Shown here in pieces: positions 34,080 to 45,500 of a stretch of 64,000 bases of DNA; position 1 is the stretch's first letter, and each line of letters starts with the position of its first letter. The stretch is taken from NCBI GenBank assembly GCA_018806985.1, contig JADANN010000389.1, positions 1,488,001 to 1,552,000 of the forward strand. Reading direction: 5' to 3'. The notes below the pieces were generated by a model. That model was given only the letters and a program-made list of their open reading frames with translations. It did not search any database and was not told the origin of the DNA. A program made the translations under genes and the position numbers. The DNA is from Angiostrongylus vasorum (lineage: Eukaryota > Nematoda > Chromadorea > Rhabditida > Metastrongylidae).

Positions 34080-37000
34080 TATCACTTGTATCACCAGTCG
34101 TCCCGTTGACCGTCGAGTGACTAGGGCGGGTGCCAGTAAATCTTCCATTTTACTCCGTCGCGTGCAGGAGAGGGTTCTGCTGGCTCTAGGGACTCACTGA
34201 TCATCATGCCTTTCTTCTAGGGTCTTCGTTGAGAACCTGACCATTGAATCGGTGGTCTTCCTGCAGTATCTCGAGAAATCCAGTCACTAACGGCTCTTGT
34301 CCATCGGTTGTCGTTCATACGCAGTACGTGTCCGGCTCATCTTATCTTCGACCGCTTAGCATCTAAAACGGCATATTCGATTTTTGATCGTTGACGGAGG
34401 TCGGGGCTTCGGAATCCTTCCTTCACTTGTGTGAAACGTAGTACTCCTAGCACCGTCCTTTCGTCTGCGCATCCAATAAGGCTGATTGATCTTTCATCCT
34501 GCTTACGCAGCGACCAAAGGCAGGAAGCATCGTAGAGTGGAAAAGGAGGGCACCAAGCCTGGTGTTCTTTCTTCTCTTCACTACATCCTGGGTGATCCTG
34601 AATGCTTCACAAACCGCTCGTTTCCGTCTGTTCAACTCTGGAGCTAAGTCGTTCACCATGTTGATTTCCCCAACTAGACAGACATAACTGGAGCGTTCGG
34701 AGATATTCATTCCGTTGAGCGTGAACGGGGATAGATAACCAAGTCATTCCTCATGAACATCGTTTTCGTGAGATTTAGTCGAAGACCAATTCATGCTTTA
34801 TCAAAGTCGGCAAGCATTCGTTCCGGGTGGCTAACATTGGTGTTATAAGAACGTATGTGTTCGGTAAAGCGAAGATGATGTAATTGCCGACCATCGATTT
34901 TCACTCTCATTTTATCCCATTCCAATGTTCGCACGACGTTCCCGACACTGGTGGTAAATAATTTTGGGGAGATGGTATCGCGTTGTCTAGCCCCCTCTTT
35001 TGACGTCGACGTTAATACCGTCGTAGAATGGTGATCTCTTGGTTGCCTTCGTTGCGAAATTCTTTTGCAGTTCATGAAGAGCCTTCACATGGTGAGCAAG
35101 GACTTCCTAACTGTCAAGGGTTTCCATGATTAGTTCTATCTCAACTGAGTCAAAAGCCTTCTTTAAATCGATGGAAGTGAGAAAAAGTGGTCTTTTGCAC
35201 TCTCGCGATACTTCAGTAAGTCTGTTTATCGTCTATATGTGGTCCATCCTACTGAATTCTTTTCAAAACCCTGCTTGCTCTAAGCAGATTGGGTGATAGT
35301 TGCCAATATCGTGGAGGTCACCTTCCTTGAATATCAGTACGGTCTTGCTGGTCTTCCATTGAGTAAGGACCTTGCATTCAGACAGACAACGTGTGAACAA
35401 CCGAGCCAGTGTGTTTATGAGGGCTGGCGGAAGGTTTTTCAGGTGTTCAGATCTTATCCTGTCCGGACCTGGTGTTGCTCAATTGTTAGCCAAAGAAATA
35501 GCATGTCGAATTTCCGAAGGGAGAACCTGTGGTACGACATATCCATTCTCCTTTATGCCATATGAAGGTGGGAGGACGTGGCTATTGAAGAGATTTGAGT
35601 AGTATTCGTGAATGATTTTCTCTATTGCCTTTCTGGACGCCGTAACTGTTCCGTCTGGGCGTCGGAGTGCAATGATCTGGGTCTTGTAATTGGTGAAGCT
35701 TCGGTGGGCTTTGCGAATGCTTTTCCCAGCTTCTGCAGATTCGACCATTACTGCTGTTCTTCTCTCTTTAAGATCTTCTTTTATCGCCTGTCTGCGTAGT
35801 TTTGCAAGTTCGGACGTTAGTTCGCCGTTGCCTGCAGCTCGTGCGATTCCACGCTGGGGTATCAGCTCGAGTGTTTCTGGACACAGACGTTTCTTGGTGA
35901 TTTTCGAACTTTCAGCTTTCATAGCGCTAACGCGAAGATGTTGAATGAGTCGTTCGTATTCCTCGTCGATGTGGTGATTTTCGGAGTTTGTTTTTTGAAT
36001 TTAGCGGTTTTTCGTGTTCTCGAGAAATGAAAGCTTGCACACAAGAGGCCTGATCCCGTGTAGAATCTCAGCACAACAGCGACATCCGTTAGCCAAAACC
36101 TTCGATTTACTATGACGTGTTTCATTTCGTTGTGGTGCTCTGCATAGGGTGACTTCCACGTCCAACGTTGAGTAGGGGGCTTTTGGAATTGCGAGTTACC
36201 AGGAATGAAGTGATCTTGATCGTCATGATAAACTCAGACATCCGCTAACCCTGTTCGTTCCATTCTAATCCGTAGGTCCCAATGTGACGTCCTTTAAACG
36301 TTCTTCTTGCTCCTGTTTTGGCGTTGAAATCTCCAACGATGATCTTGAAGAATGTATGGTCTTCTCTGTAGAACTTCTCCAAGTCCATATATAACGCTTC
36401 GACTTCTTCTTCGTCATAGATTGATGTCGGTGCGTAGACGACGAAGAGTGTCAAAGCCTACATTTTTACATATTGACCTACATCTTTTCAATCGTAAACG
36501 TCCAATTCGGGCTCTTCGTAGTTCGAATGAATCGATGTTCATAGCGAAACTCGTGCTGACGAGAACGCCAACGCGGCCGACTCTTCTATTGTCGCCTTTT
36601 CCGGTGAACTGCTCGTCTCCGGTGTCATGGACGGCATTCGATGGGTGGTGTCATCTCGTCTGGGCTAGTCCGATAATGTCGTACTTTATCCTTCTTGTTT
36701 GCATCATCAAGTCTTCTATCGAGGACTTAGATGCAAGTGTACGTGCATGGTTGGTACAGATCGTCACCTTAGTCCTTTACGATTTAGGCAACTTACAATG
36801 GCCCCGAAAATTTCAGCAGCCTCACCGTGCTCGTGCTACCCAGTGCTGCGAAATCGAGAGGTCTTTCCAGAGTCAGACGAACGAAGCCCGCCTATTTAAC
36901 TGTGTTTAGCTTTTTAATAGCCCACGTATAATCTGCTTAGGTGGGTATATTCACGGGTAGTTTGCAAGTCTCTCTAATAGTAGACTTGGAGCTTATTTAT

Positions 37001-37310
37001 TGGGGCGACTCCTAACCGCCTACCATATACTTCTCTGTTACTTAACTTCAGGCTTTTGGCATAATTGACTCGCAGAATACAGTCCGCGTAAACGAGGACA
37101 CACCCACGGACGCATGCATGAATACGTCCTCACAAATGGAGAATGGATTGCCAAATCGGCACAGTAGAAACGGAGTCTATCCCCTGGATCCAGCTGCGTG
37201 TCAGAGAAGCAAAGTTCGCTTTTTGTACGTGATTAATTCCCTATGTGCCACCTGGCGACGCACCAGTTGCATCGTCAACGGGAACTGATCCCTCTACGAG
37301 GAAGATCTGT
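34080..37310 (-). mobile_element. RTE-type LINE, near full length, catalytic box mutated
   Basis: This copy of about 3.2 kb has the same ends as the 16095-19260 copy. Pieces on the minus strand include ERSSYVCLVGEINMVNDLAP (34447-34710), an RT palm block RQRDTISPKLFTTSVGNVV followed by QLHHLRFTEH (34791-35075), KSIRKAHRSFTNYKTQI with ALRRPDGTVTASRKAIEKII (35479-35922), and the endonuclease segment [19 protein letters not shown] with [11 protein letters not shown] (36245-36454). The RT catalytic FADD position reads FTEH and the frames are broken, so it is inactive. Confidence 0.88.
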
Positions 37311-37919
37311 CAGCCACAACAAATACTTGTAACAAACTCATGGAAGCTTAAAAATGGATATAGAATCTACATTCCTATTTCTCTTCATAGGTTTGTAGGA
37401 GATTGCTCTTAAATATTACTGGACGTTGAGCTAATTTCGACTTACCTGTGAGAAAAAGGGCCTAATACATTTTGAGAACTTGCGCCAGACTTGCTTTAGT
37501 ATTGGTATTAGTGCTTTAGTACTTGCTTAATAACAGTTGAAACAACAACTTCACGCGGCAGCCAGAACGCCAAAATCAGGTACAACGCCAAAATATAACT
37601 TGCTAGGATTTTTAAGTGATTTCTCGTAACTCTGAAAGAGATCGAAGAAATTCCCAACGGTCCCAATGTCTAAGAACTCACAGTGAAACCTCCACAATTA
37701 TCTCCGATATCCTTCTAACCGCATAACGGGAAGGAAATCCCGGTACTTAAATAGAAACCGCAGATTTTAAATCGTTTTACAGGTTGCTAGAGTTCATAGC
37801 CTGTAGATATACAACCTTCCCCCTTGTACACTACACCATGCATGCTCTCACTCACCGACGCTTCTTGCGAACTGCACTAATAAGGGTTGTCTACTACCCT
37901 TAACTTCTAGCCACAAAGC
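37311..37919. other. No gene seen
   Basis: AT-rich DNA without a recognisable coding block or repeat family member. Confidence 0.4.
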
Positions 37920-38060
37920 AAGGGAAATAACCTTGTCTCAATATTTCCTATTTACTGCCTAGCTGGACTTCGAACTCGCGATCTCCAGGGTCACGCGCTA
38001 TACACCACGCCCACCGAGGCCTTTGCTTTGCCTCTCTCCGGTACTTTTTTAGTCTAACGG
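37920..38060 (-). mobile_element. tRNA-derived SINE, family C, fragment (minus)
   Basis: Plus-strand text tatttactgcctagctggac, then ttcgaactcgcgatctccag and caccgaggcctttgctttgc. On the minus strand this gives a B box in cgcgagttcgaagtccagc, with the head at ggcaaagcaaaggcctcggt. Related to 48830-49010. Confidence 0.65.
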
Positions 38061-38159
38061 TGCCTTCACCAATCACGCGTGAGCGGAAGTGGTCCGAGGG
38101 GCACAAAGTGGCATTGAACCCCGTTAAGTTTAAGCTGAAGTTGAAATCACAGTCTTAAC

Positions 38160-38280
38160 TGCTATTTACTGCTCACTAATTTTCCATGGCAGGGTATGGC
38201 GCGAGCAAGAGCCTCGCTTGCTGTTGTGAATAGCACGTGACTCCCGGAAAGGTGATCGCGGGTTCAAAGCCCAATTAATG
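38160..38280 (+). mobile_element. tRNA-derived SINE, family C, fragment (plus)
   Basis: The sequence has gtatggcgcgagcaagagcc and gatcgcgggttcaaagccc, the latter with a good B box (gggttcaaagccc). The A box is weak. It lies beside an inverted fragment of the same family. Confidence 0.55.
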
Positions 38281-39515
38281 ATATGATATATTAATCTAAA
38301 CAGTTCAATAATGATGAACTTTCCAGCTGTTTCATAGCACGTTTCTTCATAATAGCCACTCTAATCATAGTGCCGTCCACGTGTACAATTCATTCTTTTT
38401 TCCGTCTTGCTGATATAACACGAAAGAACTTCACAGAAAAGTCCGGCTGAATCTCTACACAACTTTTTAGCAAACCACGTTTACAACGATAAATCACAGA
38501 ACTCTAAAACCCACACGCCTCCATTATTTGCGTCAAGATTTACCAGGATACAAGGATAACAACAGATATAAAATAAATACGGATTTGTAACAGAACGACG
38601 TACCACCAACACGTATAATAGGAGAGTAATATAAAGAATTCCTAGTGGACGTCACAAGGCAAATAAGCTACTAGTGAGAATATGAACATAACAACAGGAG
38701 AGCTATACGGCCAGTGCACCAAAAAATACCTTATCGATAAAAGAAACCTCGATCTCATGTAAAAAAACGAGCCCTGAGTATAGAAAGATATGTGGTTTTG
38801 TCCACACCAGCCTTCCGAACACGAAAAGGTTAGCTGTCAATGGATAAAAGCTTCTCTACTGACCAGTCGAATTCTTTTTCAACTGGTGACGCAACAGGTT
38901 GGACAAACAGGAAACTATGTTAACGTTTGGTGCTTAACTTTAAACATTTGTTTAGAAAACCATATGCTATAAACAGATGAGATGAAAAAAGCTAGTATGC
39001 AGTTAGAGCGAGTCAGTTCACTGACAAAACGTATCAGTACCACAACCCTCGTTCTCTGGCTCGACATCTGCATAAGGTCTAGGACTGGATCTACGTCGAT
39101 TTACAACAGAAGCAATCTTATGTGCACACAGTAATTCTTATGTCTTCTATTTACACCCGTCGTATGCACATCGTAAAATAGGAACGAAAGCAACAGAGCC
39201 ATTTCTTAGAAACGCTGACAGTGAATAGAGAGGGAGGCCAGTGAAAGAAAGGGCAAATAGCGAATAATCCATCTAAAGATGAAAAACCGTTAATAACAAC
39301 AAGAAACAATTCGGTGAACGAACTAGCTTTACAGACTGTACACAGGTTAGGCTACTAGTAGATCTGTATGCTTACCATATCTAGGAAACAAGACTACAAT
39401 AGTAGTCAACACCAGTTATTAGATCGGAAATAAACAAAAACATCATGTACCCGCTGTGGAAACACGCAGAAAAACGAGAACAATGCTAAATCTCTTCTAC
39501 TCCTGAAACTCAATG
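38281..39515. other. Downstream flank of daf-2, nothing assigned
   Basis: The daf-2 3' UTR would lie at the right end if 39516-39614 is the last coding exon. No AATAAA on the minus strand was noticed within the first 150 bases below the stop. No other gene was seen. Confidence 0.4.
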
Positions 39516-42500
39516 TCATACTGATTCTTCAGCTTCGCAACCAGTGTGTAGTGAATCACCTTCACCCCAGTGAGCTTTCGAACCGTCGGCGCGATTCCAT
39601 AGACGGTATTCTGTCTAAAATTAAAATTCAGTAAGAACTACGATGATTGGGTCGTCACTCAAAAGACAATGACATGCTATAACTCATTAATAATTTTTTT
39701 AGATGACCCCACATCACACACTTAGTAGATCCAACTACTTTCACAAAATTCGTTTCCTCACTTCCACTACTTTCCTATTTGCATATGAGCTCGGATGTTG
39801 TTCGAGGATTTTGGTCTACTTTATGGATAGTCGCTGGATGCTAGTCAAAACTACTCCTCCTATCCTGGAGCGCGGGTGGCGCAGTGGTTGGAGGCGCCAC
39901 TGCAACACACGTGGAATCGATCTCAGCGCCCATGGCTCACCAAACCTTCCATCCCTCCAGGGTCAGCAAATTGGTACCAGACCTGTCTGGGAGGATAGCA
40001 GCACTGGCTCGATACATCGGTACGTCAGCGTGAGCCATTGTAAAGACCAGATATGCATTCAATCCCCTCAAACGATACTTAATGAAGTCGAATGCATGGC
40101 GCATCCGTCAGGGATTGATCAACGTCGAGAGCTTTTTGAAAGCTTTTATCCTGGGACAGCCACTTTAGGGCACTTCCAGGTTCTCACCAATGGCAGTCAC
40201 CTGCATTTATGGATTGAACGGAGCTTCCCAGGTTACTGTGGTGCCAATTTTCACATTCTGGAGAGATGGAAAGCTTGGTTGGTCTGTGGCAGCGATTGGA
40301 CACAGGTCTTGACTGTATTGAATTGAAATAAGAATTTCTTGAATGAAAAAATCCTACAAAGCACTATTCACAATGCAAAAGCATTCAAGAGCAGCAAACA
40401 GATACCTCGTCCATTAGTCCTTCCATATTCGATAAACGCACCCCATGTCCCTCAGAAACGTAGTTCTGCTCCGAATCTGATGAATAGTCTACGGCAACAT
40501 GATTATAAATCCAGGATGCCTGTAATAGCTTTTAAAGATTGTGGAAAAAAGATGTACGCATATAAAAAACAAGTTTTATAGCAGAAATACAACGCAATTT
40601 ACCAATACATTTACGACGATGTCCAATATGCCTTTACACGAGGTGAACATTAAAATCAACACACCCCATGCATTGTGGTACCGAGAGACAGACATCGAGT
40701 ATTCCCTTTATTCGCGAAAACCTTCGTGCTACCCAACTGTTCCGCGCTCTTTTTTTCTGTTTTCGCAGAAAAAAGTATGCCAACTCTTAAGTCGACTTCA
40801 AAATGAAAGTGCTGCACTGTTTTATAGCTTCAGATATCCTGAGGGAGAGTGAACCTCCACTATTCATCACAGACATTTAGGAAAGAAAAAAAAAGCAAGT
40901 GGAATGAGATGTTCAACAATTTGTCGGAATGTCGGTCGATCTCCGAGCCACGAGAAGGTAAACAAACCGTTTGGCGAGGGTAAGATAGAAGGATTATGTA
41001 ACTCAATCACTAAAGACGGCAATGTTGCCCCACGACTCATATACTTATGAAATAAGAGAAGAACAATTTTTAAAGCTTAAGAAATAACTTTTCTCGAGAA
41101 ATACAAAGTACATTGCTGATGGTGAAGGCGTCCAATAAATATAAAAAAGTTCAAAATGTACCTCAAACACAAGAAGTCCTGAAACTGATGTGAACTCTCT
41201 TAAAAACAGGATCACTTAGATATAAAAGCTGTAACAATGATCAGTAAAAAAGAAGCACCTCTCGGAATTGTTCACTAGCAAGTGGAATGAGATGTTCAAC
41301 AATTTGTCGGAATGTCGGTCGATCTTTCGGCACATATCGCCAACATTCCACCATTAAATCATACCTAAAGTCTTGTCATTATCGAAATCGCATTTCTTCA
41401 GTCATATTTAACAAAGCAATACCAACAAGTGTTTGCCACCAATACCAAATAACTACTCACCAGAAATCCGGACAATCCATTGGACGATCGAGTATTTTCC
41501 TCGAGATCCCAATGAATGAGAGAACCTCTTCATTTGCCAACCCTTGATAAGGTTGCTGGCCAAGTGTTAGCATTTCATAAAGAACAATACCATACGACCT
41601 AAATGAGAAATTTCTTACTTTATGTTTAGTGAACTAACGTCACAAATTAGCAACAACTTTTTACCAAACATCGCTCTTCATATCGAAAGTCCCGTCACGC
41701 AATGATTCTGGCGCCATCCACCGTACAGGCATTAGGCGTTTCCCGTTCGGTTTGTAATATTCATGATAGTAGATATCACGGGCCATGCCAAAATCACCAA
41801 TTTTCACGGTGTTGTTGGCGCTCACCATGCAATTTCTAGCGGCTAAATCACGATGGCAGAAACGAATCGACTCTAGATATGCCATACCATCCGCGATTTG
41901 GGCAGCCCATTCATAATACTCAGAATTCGTTGGAACTGATAAATCATTCACATTTTCTTCAGCCCCAGGGCGTCGTGAACGCAAGTAATCCCTTAGATTA
42001 CCCTTTTCCATCATCTCCATAACTACAAGGACTGGTTGACCATCTGATACCACCCCATAGAGCTTTACTATGAAGGCCTCTGGTGAGAATGATTTCATGA
42101 CATTTGCTTCAAGCAAGAAGTGCAATCGTTCCGCAGAATTCGCTGTTTCAGTGACTGTTTTGATTGCACACACGCCAAATGTATCACCACAACGAGAATG
42201 AACATTGTTACCATAACCACGGTAGACCTTGCCAAACGTTCCCCGCCCGATTTCGTGTTCCAGTGTAAGGTCTGAACGCTGTAGTTCCCACTCATCTGGC
42301 TTATACACGTCTGCCTGCGACAAATATTCTGGATTCGCCGAAATTAGTTGTGTAGCATATTCTTTTACTTTCTGTGAATAGTATTTCTTGAAGAAGAAGT
42401 AACCAACCGCACCAGCGGTAGTTGCGAATAATATAAAGAGGAACAATAGTAGAAGAATATTCCTGAGTGTCCAAAAACCAGGTGTATAAATTCTAAAAAG

Positions 42501-45500
42501 CTTCTCGGCATATGCAGGTTGGGAAATTCCTGCTAAGGATACGGTGCGAAGTTCGACACGATAATCGCCGTCGTTCAAACCTTCAAATACGGCACCATCC
42601 ACGTTTGGGGACCACTCGGGCGAAACAGAAATGCATTGATCAACAGGGGTAGACTGTTTGGCAGTATTGATCACTTTGACTTTATATGCTATTACAAGGC
42701 CATTTGGATATAAAGGATTGAGCCATGTGATTCTAATGTCTGACGTTCCGTTTAGCACTTCAACGTTAATAGTTGCATTATCGACTCTATCTGCGTCGAC
42801 AATTGACTTAGTTCGGACGTACTGCCATGCTCTTTTGGTAGAACAATGGGTTTCCGGTGCAGTCGGATCCTGGCATACGGTTACTTGCACCTGTAAATAT
42901 GACTCTACTATGTTTCAGTGATCGATGTCGTCGATAAGGTTAGGTGGATCTCCACAAAGGTTCAACCACTTGTAAATTGAAAGTGATGGAACATGAATGT
43001 GATGCTGAATTCCAAGGCAATCAATGCCGTGAACCACTATTGCTTTTAACACACAATACCATTTCAATTTCACGAACTTACGAAATAACGTGTGTAGTGT
43101 TTCAGGCCTTTAATAATAAATGAAGTCGCCGTCACATTCTCCATGATTGTGTCGCTCTTCATAGATTCAAGCATATTTGTCATATTTTCATTCTCCCCAA
43201 CGTCGTCAACTTTTGCAGAAAAACCATCCTTCGTTTTCGAATGAGTGATTACGGCACGACGTTGCCGAGGCAACTCTCTCCTATAATTAAGAATTAATTT
43301 GAAGTTCTTTTGCACTGCTTGAGACAACACAAATAGAAGAGAAGAAAGAACACAAACTTCCACATTCGCAACTAAACCCTAAAATTATCGTAGTGCAAAA
43401 GCATTACAGTGTGGTTGTAAACAACGACAACACTAATTGACACTATACATTGGAACTGCAATTCGCGAGACGAAATACGCTAGAAATTTTTTGCATAGCG
43501 AGGATGTCTCTGATGATAGAGCACCTGCGCTAATGCACAACACAACAGGAAAGTCTAATGGCTACTAACCCAATATAAGAAAACTGAAACCACTGGAATG
43601 TGCAGTGATATAGGCTAGAAATGCAGAAGTAGTTTGGCACAACCGGGTATATTGGGTATATTGAAGGTGCCACAACACCGAGAAAAATTAAGTCGACGAT
43701 AGCTAGACAGTCGAGCCATACTGGAAAACTCAGAGACGGAAAACTTTGAGATAACATTTGTTTCTAATTATCCCCCACATTAAAAGCCTTCCACTGTTGT
43801 CGTGACGACGAATACGATTGTTCGTCGTCTCTGGTTGATTTCGACTATTAAAGCTCGAAGTGAAATTTCCGATATCATCGTTTGCAAGCATAACGATATC
43901 GTCGACCGTTTTTCCGCCGCACCGCAGTGGATCGTGACTATGCGCACAACTAAATCAAAACTTATTTTCTGGCGAATTTTCGATTGTGAATCCGTAATTT
44001 TCACTGCGCAGAAGGTGAAAGAGAGAGAGAGAGCGAGAGAGAGAGAGAGAGAGGGAGGGAGAAAGAGAGAGAGAGATTTGCTCGACAGAATTCTATGATA
44101 AAACAAGGTCTTCCATTAAATTCAAAGAATTTCCAAAAAATAAATGTGAGATGGGAAGAGTGGTTCATTTCAAACCAAAACATTTCACTCGACAAACGTT
44201 AAGAAGCCAGGTAGTACAAGGATTTAGTCACAGGTATACTTTGAACATTATGAAAAACGATAGGATAGAAAAAAAGGCCCTTCAATCATGGAAATACAAA
44301 ACGATATGGCAAGACACAAGAACTTCCTAAATACGGAAGCTAGAAAACAACCTCACCCTCTTGAAAACAACACAGAGCGAAGAAAACCACCAAACGAACT
44401 CACTTCTGGACAAACACTACGTTATGCACTGCGTTTTCGAAAGCCGTTTGTGACTCCACACTTTCATCGAATTCGGCGGAAGCAGCCTGGAAACATCATG
44501 AAAACGATTTACAAAAACTTACGTGCGATTCGAAGTGTGCGAGCAACCAAAAACCTTGTACAAACCAGAAGTGGAGCGCACTTGTAATTAATAAGTTATA
44601 TATAGAGCAAAGACTTCTACGGAATATTTCCATGAAGTTAATTCACTTTTTGCTCGTTCCCGTTTGTCACAGCTGATTCACTTCTAACTCCGCCGTATGT
44701 CATGTCTCAGTCCAAAATCACGACGTCATTTTCGAGCACAGTAAGAAACTTGATGAATACGATTAATCTTCCTAGTCCAAACTTAACCAAAACGCAGAGC
44801 TCACATGATGATTCCTGTTTCAATTTAGTATACAAATGCGAGTTCTAAGGGGTAATTCAGAAGTGACGCCACATGACTCTCCCACTCATTCTCAGAACTT
44901 GAAAAACTTTTCAACATGAGTCGAGAGTTTTGCTAGCTGGTGTTGCCGAATGGTCTACCCAATTATGCCTACTACACAGAAGGGGCAATAACCTCGCATG
45001 GCTATCTAAGTATTCACATCTCAACCAAAGAGAGTTCTGTCGTCAGAACCATACATGAACCAGGTTCCTTACTGGATTGCGTTTCCAAGACATAACAGGA
45101 TGGGTCATCTAAGTATGTAAGATGTCAACCCTTGCAATTTCATCGCAAAGCTCTAAAGGTTATGGTGCACAAATAATGAAGTGTGATAGCTGCCATTATG
45201 TCATTTTCAGGTTTCAGTGGTCATATGTTCACATATGATGTCTAATCATCCAATGTAATGGAATTTTCCTACAAACCCAACTAAGAAAATAAACACTTTT
45301 CATTTTTTTAATAACTCAAAAGACCGAATTTCTACAAACCTCAACATAAATCACCTATATATGTTGCGGCTGTGGTTTGATGGGCGACGTTTCGACGACT
45401 TTGCCATCTTCAGAATTGTGCTGTTGCGTACGGGATCACCCACGTATTGTTCACGTGGGATGACGAGTCCACCAAACCACATAGCAACAACAACAACAAC

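Larger units (their letters stand above)
39516..40519 (-). other. daf-2: Candidate daf-2 C-terminal tail exons
   Basis: Exon 40406-40519 (38 codons, phase 0 on both sides, acceptor ttacag, donor GTATCT) reads [20 protein letters not shown], then [18 protein letters not shown]. Exon 39516-39614 continues in phase ([20 protein letters not shown]) to a TGA at 39516-39518. The acidic, Ser/Tyr-containing composition suits a receptor tail, but there is no conserved motif to prove it. A second frame of the last exon is open too. At least one further exon between 40520 and 41258 may be missing. Two nested SINEs (39703-40315) lie in the intron between the two exons. Confidence 0.45.

Noticed and set aside
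16400..37300. A host gene encoded by the many endonuclease/reverse-transcriptase frames
   Set aside because: They belong to interrupted LINE copies with common ends.
42658..42921. Plus-strand 87-codon frame
   Set aside because: It is the shadow of the daf-2 long exon on the opposite strand.
43780..44195. Frames with Ser-Leu or Arg-Glu repeats
   Set aside because: They are produced by the GA simple repeat; a daf-2 exon lies close by at 44404 but in another frame.
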